Source: Neoarius graeffei
Taxonomy: Eukaryota > Chordata > Actinopteri > Siluriformes > Ariidae
NCBI RefSeq assembly: GCF_027579695.1
Contig: NC_083571.1
Span: 88,834,888-88,898,887, forward strand
DNA length: 64,000 bases
Direction of reading: 5' to 3'
Position 1 is the stretch's first letter. The number at the start of each line of letters is the position of its first letter. The translations under genes and the position numbers were made by a program. The notes under the pieces were generated by a model. It was not told where the DNA came from, did no database searches, and saw nothing but the letters and a program-made list of their open reading frames with translations. Below are positions 56,701 to 63,992 of this stretch, piece by piece.

Positions 56701-59450
56701 AACATGTTGCCAGATTGTTCTGGAATTTGCTTCAATATACTGTATGCAATCTTTGAATTTGGTGTCCCCTGTTGATCTGCATCCTCAGCAGTTACCTGCA
56801 TGACAGGGGTTCCTACAGTGTTGTCGGAAACATGCTATTAAATATTAAAGAGCACAATACAATGTAGCCACATTTTTATATAAGGAGGAAAAATCCATTG
56901 TAGTCTGTTTTACAGATAAGGGCATTTTAGTTAAAGAAAGGATTCATAGTGCATAAATACCTATTGGGCTGCATTCTCTTACAGTTCCAGTGAATAACTT
57001 GAACACAGGGGTACTGTCATTCTCATCTTCAACCTCTATTTTCAGCTCGACTCCTTCCTCAGCCAGACTGCCACCTTTGTATTTAGCAATCCCAGTCAGC
57101 TACAAGTGGATATCGCACACAGATAACTCAGTCAAGAGAATAAAAATAAAAAAAAATGCTCAAAATTGTACACAACTACAAATGGAAATTATAAGTATGA
57201 TTACTGTAAGACTATGTGATCAATGTTATATAGTAGATTTATGAATGTCTCTGCTGTATTCCAACTTACATTGTATTTTGATACTTTCTCTCTGTCCAGA
57301 ATACCTGTGATTCTGACAAAGCCATTTTGGGGGTTGACAATAAACAGGTTAAATGGCTCCTTGTCAGCACCAGGTCCTCGCAGGCTGTACTCAAATGGTT
57401 TGCTTCCAGTATCCTTATCAGACCTGATCTAAACAAAATAAAATAAATCATTAAAAAAATCCATTGACTCTACCAGTCAAATGTTTAGACACACCTACTC
57501 ATGTTTTTCTGCATTTTGACTGTTTTCTACATTGTAGAACAATACTGAAGAAATTGAAACTATGAAATAACATATGGAACATGTATCAAATTATGTGGTA
57601 ATCAGTAAAGTGTAAAAAAAAAAGTTTATTTTAGATTCTTCAAAGTAGCCACCATTTACCTTGATGCTTTGCACACTATTAGCATGATTGAGGTAGTCAC
57701 GTGGAATACTTCTCAGTTAACAGGCGTGCCTTGTCAAAAGTTAATTAGTGCAATTTCTTGCCTTCTTAATGTGTTGGAGATCAAACAGTAAATAGCAAAT
57801 AATAAAAATACAGTAAATAGCCCTATTCCACAACTGTAGTAATCCATATTATGTCAAGAACCGCTCAACTAACTAAAGAGAAACAACATCCATCATTACT
57901 TGAAGACTTGAAGTGTTTTTTTTTTAAATTAATTAAAAAACACTGAATGAGAAGGCATGTCCCAATGTTTGACTGATACGGTATCTGTCCATGTCTGCAT
58001 TAAATCCCAATGCATCTGGCTTGTTCCTCACTCACTCACTCAGTCACTCATGTTTAAGAGGAAGATCCACAAGGTGGAACACTTGCACTGAACCTACGCC
58101 AGCACAGCATGATATATGCACCTTTCTTTACACTTAGAGTTCCCAAATAAAGCCAGAAAAGTTCATTTGAAGATTCTATTTACACCCCACAAATGAGGTA
58201 GAGCAAATTTGGTAAATCTCTAAAAAGCCATTTTAGTGCGAGTCAGCACATTTTTTTTGATTGTCCCCCTGTCTCTGCCTTTTGGTTAGACTTTTTGATT
58301 TTCTTTGTATTAAAAAAAAAAGGCTAATTTTAAAACTTACAGTATAATGTAATGTGCTACTTTTCACATAAAGATTTGGACATTGTCTCACTAATAACTG
58401 TTTGGATGATATCATCTCATCTCATTATCTCTAGCCGCTTTATCCTTCTACAGGGTCGCAGGCAAGCTGGAGCCTATCCCAGCTGACTACGGGCGAAAGG
58501 CGGGGTACACCCTGGACAAGTCGCCAGGTCATCACAGGGCTGACACATAGACACAGACAACCATTCACACCTACGGTCAATTTAGAGTCACCAGTTAACC
58601 TAGCCTGCATGTCTTTGGACTGTGGGGGAAACCGGAGCAAACCCACGCGGACAACATGCAAACTCCACACAGAAAGGCCCTCGCCGGCCCCAGGGCTCGA
58701 ACCCAGGACCTTCTTGCTGTGAGGCGACAGCGCTAACCACTACACCACCTGTTTGGATGATGAATAACAAAATCCTAAAACTGATCAAATGTATGATCCT
58801 TTATGAATGTAACATTTTTGTAATTCCCTTTTTTGTTCCATTTTTAAAATCTTTTATAAATCTTGCCATCCATATTTCATTTTTCTTACTTGGAATTTGT
58901 CTAAGTTTTGTACATTTATTTGTTGTATTAAAAATATCTTTGCACTCAGGGTGTTTGTATAGATCCAGAATAGTTTCTAAAATTAGACTCAGAGCTAACA
59001 TTCACCAGACTGTAAAGCCATATGGTTAACATCTTCATTTATGTTGTTGCTTTACCTTTATTACCATATTGCTGTGTAAATTCACCACAGAATGTACTGG
59101 AAAATGTTGCTTGGTTGAGTTAGACTGTGAAATGTTTGTTTGAGAAACCTGTAAGTCAAGTTCTTCTCGGATGTGTCTAGGATGTATTTCATGGGCTGAG
59201 TCTCAATCTGAACTTTTAAACTGATCTTAACATGTCAAAGTTATGTGAAACCCCCCCATCTCTGTCCCCTATTCAAGGCTTTCCTTTCACATACCTTTAC
59301 AGGCCTAAATTTTATTCACATGATTGAACGTTGAATGCTTACCTTCAGAATGAATTCTTGTTTTGTGTAGTCAACATTCTCTTGGAGTTTTGTTGGTGGG
59401 AGGAGCCATTCACGCTTCTTTCTCATGAATCCAATTACAGTTTGTGTTGC
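35026..59450 (-). CDS. dsg2: Desmoglein (dsg2-like), 13 exons, signal exon not secure
   Basis: Thirteen minus-strand exons join in phase: 59343-59450, 57270-57428, 56961-57099, 56643-56812, 56357-56491, 50690-50875, 50106-50542, 49783-49925, 47169-47390, 39416-39655, 39132-39253, 38109-38423, 35026-35763 (1037 codons plus stop; human DSG2 has 1118). Desmogleins are calcium-dependent cadherins that hold desmosomes together. In order: propeptide ending RKKR, mature EWLLPP with the strand-swap Trp at position 2, four cadherin repeats with DxND and LDRE calcium motifs, extracellular anchor with paired Cys, one membrane helix ([20 protein letters not shown]), then the intracellular catenin-binding segment ([19 protein letters not shown]) and a tail with a short repeat. 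It lies next to ttr, as in mammals. The DSG2 label rests on synteny and overall similarity; fish have dsg2 duplicates. Confidence 0.9.
35816..36655. mobile_element. Relative of the 3529-4519 element
   Basis: It starts GACTTGCAACCACATGATC and ends GACGTCACTTGCGAGTC, with GCCATGATGG near the left and CCAACATGGCCGACATCCGG near the right, as at 3529-4519. A plus frame at 35894-36100 ([18 protein letters not shown]) occupies the position of the unknown fragment there. Ends are approximate. Confidence 0.5.
36975..37316 (-). mobile_element. Old, diverged SINE
   Basis: A reverse copy of the tRNA-headed SINE, much more diverged than the others (CTAACCACTACACCACCGTG is still clear at its 5' end). It marks an earlier insertion wave. 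Confidence 0.7.
37320..37530. repeat. Degenerate short repeat (CCAAAAACACAACAGCAAAT-like)
   Basis: Units of about 30 bp containing CAAAAACACAA.(A/G)GCAAATTTGGA recur several times with changes. Low-complexity satellite-like block in a dsg2 intron. Confidence 0.6.
38109..38423 (-). CDS. dsg2: dsg2 cytoplasmic exon
   Basis: A 105-codon phase 0/0 exon between acceptor ATTTTGTAG and donor GTAGGA. It encodes [20 protein letters not shown] to [11 protein letters not shown], which aligns with the mammalian EEFLRNYF region just before the catenin-binding segment. Much of the middle is poorly conserved. Confidence 0.8.
38646..39023 (+). mobile_element. tRNA-headed SINE, full length
   Basis: A near-consensus copy with exact 12-bp duplication ACGTTTGATACC (38634-38645, 39024-39035), in the dsg2 intron between 38423 and 39132. 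Confidence 0.92.
39132..39253 (-). CDS. dsg2: dsg2 exon, end of membrane helix
   Basis: Acceptor ACCTTTTCAG, donor GTAAAT. It begins within the helix ([13 protein letters not shown], the desmoglein PLLLLxCxCG signature with a Cys pair that is palmitoylated in mammals) and runs to GNGEDQ. Confidence 0.9.
39416..39655 (-). CDS. dsg2: dsg2 exon, extracellular anchor and start of helix
   Basis: Acceptor CTCTTTTTAAG, donor GTGAGT. It encodes [18 protein letters not shown], then [24 protein letters not shown] and [11 protein letters not shown]. The Cys pattern CxC...TCG is the desmoglein anchor domain. Confidence 0.92.
39712..42066 (+). mobile_element. Decayed Tc1 copy
   Basis: Left end CAACACCAAATCAGAAAA and right end (complement of AACCCAAATCCGAAAAGG) match the family of 23373-24970. 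Transposase fragments occur in order: 40037-40250, 40355-40520 ([20 protein letters not shown]), 41340-41650 ([30 protein letters not shown]). Many stops. It is split by a hAT insertion. Confidence 0.75.
40535..41329. mobile_element. hAT-type element inside the Tc1 copy
   Basis: Exact 8-bp duplication CTGTATTC (40527-40534, 41330-41337). Ends ACAGGCGCAGATA and the complement of ACAGGGGCGCAGATA. The Tc1 transposase sequence resumes exactly after it. A fragment near 40880-40955 ([14 protein letters not shown]) resembles a hAT N-terminus. Confidence 0.88.
42573..42881 (-). pseudogene. hAT transposase fragment, second part
   Basis: Reads [20 protein letters not shown], then [20 protein letters not shown] and IPEEFFSES, the region just ahead of the core in ZMYM-like hAT transposases. 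It is out of frame with the first part. Confidence 0.55.
42896..43192 (-). pseudogene. hAT transposase N-terminus
   Basis: Begins [20 protein letters not shown] (a nuclear-type basic start with the SLF.FF-like motif common in hAT proteins), then a Ser/Thr/Pro-rich stretch. The start codon is chosen by this motif. It is truncated by frameshift into 42573-42881. Confidence 0.6.
43380..43403. repeat. (TC)n microsatellite
   Basis: About 12 CT units inside the 42295-45463 hAT element. Confidence 0.9.
43426..45367. mobile_element. hAT element nested in hAT element
   Basis: Exact duplication TGCCAAAG (43418-43425, 45368-45375). Ends TAGACCCCGAAGCCG and its complement, perfect over 15 bp. The interior shows GCCGCC/AGCCAGCC words at both sides, a (TTTG)n tract (43869-43895) and probably a further insertion ending AGATCTGGCAACCCT near 44955. 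Confidence 0.87.
45612..47037. mobile_element. Third hAT element of the nest
   Basis: Exact duplication CCGGCCAG (45604-45611, 47038-47045). Ends CAGGGCCGTAAC on both sides inward. The interior has a (GAGT)n tract and a region similar to 32330-32570. No transposase core. Confidence 0.88.
45820..45935. repeat. (TGAG)n / (TG)n simple repeat
   Basis: Mixed TG, AG and GAGT units over ~115 bp within the 45612-47037 element. ORFs called across it are artefacts of the repeat. Confidence 0.9.
47169..47390 (-). CDS. dsg2: dsg2 exon, end of cadherin repeat 4
   Basis: Acceptor TTTTTAACTTAG; donor at AATG|GTAAAA, chosen over an earlier CCT|GTAAAT because only the former keeps phase with the next exon (VPVNETTVSFL). 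It encodes [19 protein letters not shown] (calcium motif DSNDN) and the start of the anchor domain. Confidence 0.9.
47822..48600. mobile_element. TIR element, non-coding
   Basis: Inverted ends GTTGTTTTACAATCAGGGTA and its complement GTACCCTGATTGTAAAACAA, perfect over about 20 bp. Inside, TCTCGGAGAGGAC / TCTCCGAGACGAC flank T-runs. No coding frame of note. Confidence 0.75.
48602..48722. mobile_element. Short hairpin MITE
   Basis: About 120 bp with ends GGGTGTGTTTCCCAAAAGC and GCTTTTGGGAAACTCAGG. It resembles a known teleost hAT-like hairpin family by its TTTCCCAAAAGC ends. Confidence 0.6.
48960..49480. mobile_element. Scrambled Tc1-family pieces
   Basis: Segments of the same Tc1 family in both orientations (TCTAGAGTTTACACAGAATG forward near 48975; GAGTGGAACCCAATGT and AATCAGCAGTTTCTGAAATA in reverse). 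A rearranged remnant. Confidence 0.5.
49505..49671 (-). mobile_element. Second SINE family, short copy
   Basis: Exact 12-bp duplication TTTGATGTGAAT (49493-49504, 49672-49683). A (CAT)n-type tail stands at the left and GGATGCCCTTCCTGCCGCAA inside, a well-known teleost SINE motif. Orientation inferred from the tail. Confidence 0.75.
49783..49925 (-). CDS. dsg2: dsg2 exon in cadherin repeat 4, flanked by probable GC donors
   Basis: It encodes [20 protein letters not shown], then [20 protein letters not shown] and CMTK, closely matching mammalian DSG2 (DNWISVD.VTSEIKL). The acceptor CAAACGCAG is normal. The best donor is AAAG|GCAAGA; an in-frame alternative GT lies 15 nt further on (AACC|GTGATA). 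Confidence 0.88.
50106..50542 (-). CDS. dsg2: dsg2 exon, cadherin repeat 3 with KPG-rich insertion
   Basis: Acceptor GATGCATGAAG; donor GTCAG|GCAGGT, a GC donor needed for phase. It encodes [20 protein letters not shown], then an extra low-complexity loop (about 50273-50431: [20 protein letters not shown] and further KP/KPG units), then [17 protein letters not shown] and the start of repeat 4 ([13 protein letters not shown]). The loop replaces a short linker in mammals. Confidence 0.88.
50690..50875 (-). CDS. dsg2: dsg2 exon, cadherin repeat 3
   Basis: A 62-codon phase 0/0 exon, acceptor GTACTTTTTAG, donor GTATAC. It encodes [34 protein letters not shown] and [18 protein letters not shown], the classic desmoglein DKDLE.TDNW / NEGI signature. 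Confidence 0.93.
51241..51913 (+). mobile_element. Harbinger-type element, copy 2
   Basis: 673 bp, ends TGCCGCTTTTCCACTAC and the complement of TGGCCCTTTTCCACTACC, with 3-bp duplication TAA (51238-51240, 51914-51916), typical of PIF/Harbinger. Tandem GAGCTGA/GGGCTGA-like words lie near both ends. Confidence 0.85.
51491..51619 (+). CDS. 42-residue ORF of the Harbinger-type element, copy 2
   Basis: [20 protein letters not shown] then [16 protein letters not shown] to LQKFS, TAA. Same start, length and stop as copies 1 and 3. A larger overlapping frame (51349-51585) exists but its residues vary more by context; I prefer this one because of its ATGG start. Confidence 0.4.
   Translation: MEDMESLVLLVLVLWLVVTDNANRYWQERIDEARRIRLQKFS
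52634..52943. mobile_element. hAT-type MITE
   Basis: 310 bp, ends CAGTGGTTCTCAAAC and the complement of CAGTAGTTTTCACAG, flanked by TTGTATAG / CTGTATAG (7 of 8 match). GGAACCCCAC and GGACCCC repeats inside. Confidence 0.75.
53964..54090 (-). mobile_element. 5'-truncated SINE piece with (GGAT)n tail
   Basis: Exact duplication TATTGTAAAAC (53953-53963, 54091-54101). It holds only the 3' part of the tRNA-headed SINE (GCAAGCTGGAGCCTATCCCA) but its tail is GGAT repeats instead of ATGAG. Confidence 0.85.
54340..55992 (+). mobile_element. Tc1-type copy, decayed, with palindromic insertion
   Basis: Transposase remnants are legible at DNA level (ACTGTCCAACTCATTATTAA, GAGCATAAAGTTTGGACTC, CACTGCAGGGTCCTGATGTT). 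It ends GGCCAGGCAGTG before TA at 55993-55994. The left end is lost. It is interrupted at 54438-55074. Confidence 0.7.
54438..55074. mobile_element. Large palindromic MITE with TTAA flanks
   Basis: Two arms of about 225 bp (54438-54662 and 54852-55074) are near-perfect inverted repeats, starting AGTGCCATTCCACCATTGGA. TTAA stands on both sides (54434-54437, 55075-55078), a piggyBac/Kolobok-type target. The ~190-bp loop has a tandem AGCTAGATTTATTGGTATT pair (54766-54803). No coding sequence. Confidence 0.88.
56357..56491 (-). CDS. dsg2: dsg2 exon, end of cadherin repeat 2
   Basis: A 45-codon phase 0/0 exon, acceptor TTTCATATAG, donor GTAACA. It encodes [20 protein letters not shown] to [16 protein letters not shown] with the intact DINDN calcium motif between repeats 2 and 3. 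Confidence 0.93.
56643..56812 (-). CDS. dsg2: dsg2 exon, cadherin repeat 2
   Basis: Acceptor ACACTGTAG (57 codons, phase 1 to 0), donor GTATGT. It encodes [20 protein letters not shown], then IAYSIL and [14 protein letters not shown]. An upstream AG (TTTAATAG) would extend the exon but breaks the frame. Confidence 0.92.
56961..57099 (-). CDS. dsg2: dsg2 exon, repeat 1/2 boundary
   Basis: Acceptor CCACTTGTAG, donor GTATTT. It encodes [20 protein letters not shown], the calcium motif DENDSTPVF (changed from the usual DxNDN) and [13 protein letters not shown] strong GTAAGA inside the exon (after FTG) is a possible cryptic donor. Confidence 0.88.
57270..57428 (-). CDS. dsg2: dsg2 exon, cadherin repeat 1
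   Basis: A 53-codon phase 0/0 exon, acceptor ATTTTGTTTAG, donor GTAAGT. It encodes [37 protein letters not shown] and ILDREK (calcium motif). Confidence 0.92.
57467..57925 (-). mobile_element. Tc1-type fragment
   Basis: Starts CTACCAGTCAAATGTTTAGA, the end of a widespread fish Tc1 family, followed by antisense transposase remains. Truncated at the right. Confidence 0.65.
58411..58748 (-). mobile_element. tRNA-headed SINE
   Basis: A slightly deleted copy with exact 13-bp duplication CTGTTTGGATGAT (58398-58410, 58749-58761). Confidence 0.9.
59343..59450 (-). CDS. dsg2: dsg2 exon, propeptide cleavage site and mature N-terminus
   Basis: Acceptor TTGTGCTTAAG, donor GTAAGC, 36 codons, phase 0/0. 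It encodes [13 protein letters not shown], a furin-type site, then [15 protein letters not shown]. Trp at mature position 2 is the adhesive strand-swap residue. Confidence 0.9.
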
Positions 59451-59653
59451 CTTAAGCACAAATATTTTATTCATTTATACATTTCAAAATGTAGTTGCAT
59501 TTGTGTATATTAGTGCATCCATCTTCCCTAGAGTTAATAGAAGCTTCTAGTTAGTATGTTGGCTGGCAAGTTTCTTGACAAGGAACAACAAGGAAGTTAT
59601 TAAAACCAAGAAGTACACAAAAGAAGTGGATATAGAAACCACCGAGTGGGATA

Positions 59654-59799
59654 CAGTGGTGCTTGAAAGTTTGTGAACCCTTTAGAATTTTCTATATTTC
59701 TGCATAAATACGTATCATCAGATTTTCACACAAGTCCTAAAAGTAGATAAAGAGAACCCAGATAAAAAAATGAGACAAAAATATTACACTTGGTCATTT
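59654..59799 (+). mobile_element. Solo Tc1 end (family of 27562)
   Basis: Begins after TA with CAGTGGTGCTTGAAAGTTTG and matches the first ~150 bp of 27562-29168, then is cut by a SINE; the rest of the element is absent. Confidence 0.8.
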
Positions 59800-60174
59800 A
59801 TCTCATCTCATTATCTCTAGCCACTTTATCCTGTTCTACAGGGTCGCAGGCAAGCTGGAGCCTATCCCAGCTGACTATGGGCGAAAGGCGGGGTACACCC
59901 TGGACAAGTCGCCAGGTCATCACAGGGCTGACACATAGACACAGACAACCATTCACACTCTCATTCACACCTACGGTCAATTTAGAGTCACCAGTTAACC
60001 TAACCTGCATGTCTTTGGACTGTGGGGGAAACCGGAGCACCCGGAGGAAACCCACGCGGACACGGGGAGAACATGCAAACTCCACACAAAAAGGCCCTTG
60101 CCGGCCACAGGGCTCGAACCCAGACCTTCTTGCTGTGAGGCGACGGCACTAACCACTACACCACCACGCCGCCC
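59800..60174 (-). mobile_element. tRNA-headed SINE, full length
   Basis: A near-consensus reverse copy inserted at the end of the solo Tc1 fragment. No clear duplication is seen, possibly because the Tc1 rest was deleted at the same time. Confidence 0.85.
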
Positions 60175-60337
60175 GTGAAACTTTATAGGAATCAGAATGC
60201 ACACATTATACACACGTTACTTTGCAGCAAATCAAGCTTTGTTGTACTATTTTAATCAGCTGATTTGCTAAGAACCCTGATAGATAAGTGGTATAGATGA
60301 TGGGTGGATGGATGGATTTGCTAAGAAAGATACTCAC

Positions 60338-60403
60338 TGAAAAATTGAGTGGCAATTCATTAACCTTACATAATAAACAGATAAATTGCAACTTCTCTGT
60401 CAT
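60338..60403 (-). CDS. Possible dsg2 first exon (weak)
   Basis: ATG followed by MTEKLQFICLLCKVNELPLN, then FS and donor GTGAGTATC, 22 codons in phase 0, which would fit exon 59343-59450. The hydrophobic run (LQFICLLC) is short for a signal peptide, and the true exon may lie beyond or be too short to recognise. Low confidence. Confidence 0.22.
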
Positions 60404-61559
60404 AGCCACTGCCCAATCTCCATCACCTGCACGTTCATTCACTGCACTACACAGCCCACACTACAACTCCCATCATGCTCCGCACCGCTCCTTGTCACTT
60501 GAATAATCATGGACACCTGTTCAGAATCACAGCTACTCTACACACACATTCATGGTGAAGTCTTGTTCTGGTTCATCTTTTCATTACCAAGCTGTCTTAT
60601 TTCTGGCTGTTACTATTGTGTTTGACCTGTGCTTGTTTTGTGACTTTATTTGGGTAGTCCTGTTATTCCTGTTTATTGACCACATGTCTGCCTGTTGCTG
60701 TTGTTCTGAACCTGGTTTTTGTGACGTTCCTTCTGAAGAAGTAGCAAAATAAAAAAACCCTTCTAGAGCATTACCTTTTAGCTATTGGGTGTTAACTTCT
60801 GTAGAATTATGAACCATCTGAAATATGTGATAGTAACTACCAAAGCTACTGGGTGTGGCTGAAACTTTGGAGCTTGTTTTTACAGCCATGTTTGAGGCCT
60901 GTCGTGACATTCATTCCTTCAAATACTAAACTAGCATGGTCATTAGAGGACCCTTCTCAGAAAAGTTCATTTGTGTATCTCATCTGAGAATAGAGCCCAT
61001 GTCTAGGAAAATAATGTAGAATTTTTTTCTAGTGGAATGTACAATAACTTAAAAGGTAAATGGTATAAACTCTAAAGTCACACAAAGAAAAACTGAACAT
61101 TTTCTTCTATCACATGCCTGTATGTAGGCAACTGTTGCTCCAATCTTTTGGAGTTTGTGTCACTCTGTCAGATGTCACTAATTTAATGTTCAAAAGAAAT
61201 GATGTTTTTGTTCCTCAAAGTGAGATACAATGTGTGCAGTATTATAAGGAAATTAGCTGGAAGCATCTTGTAAAACCAGTCAGAGTTCTTCTGGAGACTT
61301 CTTATTTTTGTAGAAAAACTCAGCAGCCTTCATTATGTTTTTGTCTGAAAAGTGGTTTATGTAATCTGCTGCTTTCTTTACTGACGTACAAACATTTTTC
61401 TGTGTTTTTTCAACATGTGCTGGAAAACTAATGTTTGGAACTTTAAAATGTTTGTTTTTGTACTGACTTGATAATGTAGACGTCATAAAATAAAAGTCTA
61501 TAACAAAGTTTGTACTAAGAAATGGGGTACCTAAACCTTTTGTCCAGTACTGTGTGTAT
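60404..61559. other. dsg2 upstream region, no gene seen
   Basis: No supportable coding exon. A Tc1-end-like CCTAAACCTTTTGTCCAGTA lies at 61530-61550. A dsg2 promoter may be here but I see no clear TATA or CpG cluster. Confidence 0.35.
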
Positions 61560-62229
61560 TGCCGCTTTTCCACTACAAACGCGGCTGAGCCGTGCCGTGC
61601 TGAGTCGAGCTGAGCGGGGCTGTTGGAGTTGCATTTTGACTACAACCGCGCTGAACCGTGCTGGCTGGAAGTGGGTGGACACATTGGGTGGAGTTAGCAA
61701 AAGTGGGTGGACGTCACGTGTCGTTAAGCAGCGCAAACAGTGACATCAGTGACCTTTTAAGCAGTAGTCTCACGACCCGAATAGTAAACAATAAACATGG
61801 AGGACATGGAGTCGTTAGTGTTGCTGGTCTTGGTTCTGTGGCTTGTTGTCATCAACAACGCGAGCAGATACTGGCAAGAGCGTATAGATGAGGCGAGGCG
61901 CATAAGGCTTCAGAAATTCTCGTAATTCGTAATTATTCTCCTTCCGGGTTTGCGGTGTTTACAGATCCCAGCGTGCTCGCGGGGCGTGTGTGGGCATGTG
62001 AGGACACTCCTCCTCACCAATCAGTGCACAGGGGAGTGTCTGCTCACGCCCCCAGCCTCACTCGGCACGGCTTGGCTCGCTTCAGCCCCACTCCAAAACC
62101 GTGCGAGTTTTAGGGGCTAAGCAGGGCTGAAGCGAGCTGAGTCGTGCTGGTTTTTGGTAGTCGAAACGCGAGCCGTGTCGGGCTGAAGTGAGCTGAAGTG
62201 AGCTGAAAAAGGGTAGTGGAAAAGGGCCA
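61560..62229 (+). mobile_element. Harbinger-type element, copy 3
   Basis: 670 bp, same ends as copy 2, with 3-bp duplication TAT (61557-61559, 62230-62232). Strongly similar to copy 2 throughout, so amplification was fairly recent. Confidence 0.86.
61797..61925 (+). CDS. 42-residue ORF of the Harbinger-type element, copy 3
   Basis: Same frame as at 51491 with few changes ([20 protein letters not shown]). Start, stop and length are kept. Confidence 0.4.
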   Translation: MEDMESLVLLVLVLWLVVINNASRYWQERIDEARRIRLQKFS

Positions 62230-62411
62230 TATGTAATAAATTATACTGGGGAACACAATTTTTGTTGAGTTAGGTCTGACAGCTGTTTTTAACAAATTTT
62301 TGGGTGCAGAATCCAAAACTGATCTCAGTTTTTCTCTATCATGTCAAGTTTTTGAACTATAGGATCCCCGTTTTCTTAAAAAAATATGAAAAATACTGTA
62401 CTTAACAGATA

Positions 62412-63992
62412 CAGTTGTTCAAAATAATAGCAGCGTGTTTAAAAACGTGAGTAAAGCTCAAAATCCTTATAATAGTTTTTATTTCCATGCACTGGGAACA
62501 ATGCACATTATATTCTACATCAAAACATGAAGAAAAATGTATCAATATTTTAATTACTTTACAGAAAAGGAAGAAAAATGAACATTGGGCTGTTCAAAAA
62601 AATAGCAGTGTCTGCATTTTTCATTACAAACTCCAAATATTTACTGTATAAACTGAAAAAATCTTAAGGATTTAGTATTCCTGTGAATCACTAAACTAAT
62701 ATTTAGTTGTATAACCACGGTTTCTGAGAACTTCTGGCACCTGTGAACAGGTATTCCAGCCCAGGATGATTTGACAACATTCCACAATTCCTCTACATTT
62801 CTTGGTTTTGCCTCAGAAACAGCATTTTTGATGTCACCCCACAAGTTTTCTATCGGATTAAGGTCCGGGGATTGGGCTGGCCACTCCATAACTTTCATTT
62901 TGTTGGTCTTGAACCCTGATGCTGCTCGCTTACTGGTGTGTTTGGGGTCGTTGTCTTGTTGAAACACCCATTTCAAGGGCATTTCCTCTTCAGCATAAGG
63001 CAACATGACCTCTTCAAGTATTTTGATATATGCAAACTGATCCATGATCCCTGGTATGTGATAAATGGGCCCAACATCATAGTAAGAGAAACATTCCCAT
63101 ATCATGATGCTTGCACCACCATGCTTCACTGTCTTCAGAGTGTACTGTGGCTTGAATTCAGTGTTTGGGGGTCGTCTGAAAAACTGTCTGCAGCTCTTGG
63201 ACCCAAAAAGAACAATTTTATTTTCATCATTCCACAAAATGTTTTTCCATTTCTCTTTAGGCCAGTCGATGTGTTCTTTGGCAAATTGTATCCTCTTCAG
63301 CACGTCTTTTTTTTAACAGTGGAACTTTGCGGGAGCTTCTTGCCGATAGATTAGCTTCACACAGGCATCTTCTAATTGTCACAGTACTCACAGGTAACTT
63401 CAGACCATCTTTGATCACCCTGGAGCTGATCATTGGCTGAGTCTTTGCCATTCTGGCTATTCTTCAATCCATTCGAATGGTAGTCTTCTGTTTTCTTCCA
63501 CCTCTCTCTGGCTTTGCTGTCCATTTTAAAGCACTGGAGATCATTTTAGCTGAGCAGCCCATCATTTTCTGCACTTCTTTACAGTATACGTTTTACCTCT
63601 CCAATCAACATTTTAATCAAAGCACGCTTTTCTTCTGAACAATGTCTGGAACGACCCATGTTTCTCATGTTTTCAGAGAGAAATGGATGTACAACATGTG
63701 CTGGCTTCATCCTTAAATTAGGGCCACCTGACTGACATCTGTTTTTTCACAGAATGAATGATCTCACTAATTAAACTCCACACTGCTATTATTTTGAACA
63801 TGTCCCTTTCACTTAATTATTCGATTACACAGACTCAGGAGCATGCATATTATGAATGCTGGGTCTGTTGGTTTTCTATGACTCTACTACACCTACTGGT
63901 AAATTATTTGCCATGTAGTAATATAATTTCCACCAAAAACAGTGATTGATCTGGTTAGTCGTGTTGGACTGCTATTATTTTGAACACAAGTG
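62412..63992 (-). mobile_element. Tc1-type transposon, nearly complete
   Basis: Ends CAGTTGTTCAAAATAATAGC and the complement of CACTTGTGTTCAAAATAATA, flanked by TA (62410-62411, 63993-63994). Inner repeats of TTCAAAAAAATAGCAG type are at both sides, again IR/DR. The transposase is on the minus strand and broken. Confidence 0.88.
62641..63451 (-). pseudogene. Tc1 transposase, frameshifted
   Basis: 63257-63451 carries the helix-turn-helix end ([20 protein letters not shown]). After a frameshift near 63280-63310, 62641-63303 carries [11 protein letters not shown] (first Asp), [11 protein letters not shown] (second) and [14 protein letters not shown] (Glu), DD34E. The catalytic half is open; more N-terminal codons are further broken upstream (63452-63660). 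Confidence 0.85.

Noticed and set aside
56643-56834. Longer form of the dsg2 exon starting after TTTAATAG
   Set aside because: In phase with the preceding exon it hits a stop; the inner acceptor at 56812 keeps the reading frame and the family sequence.
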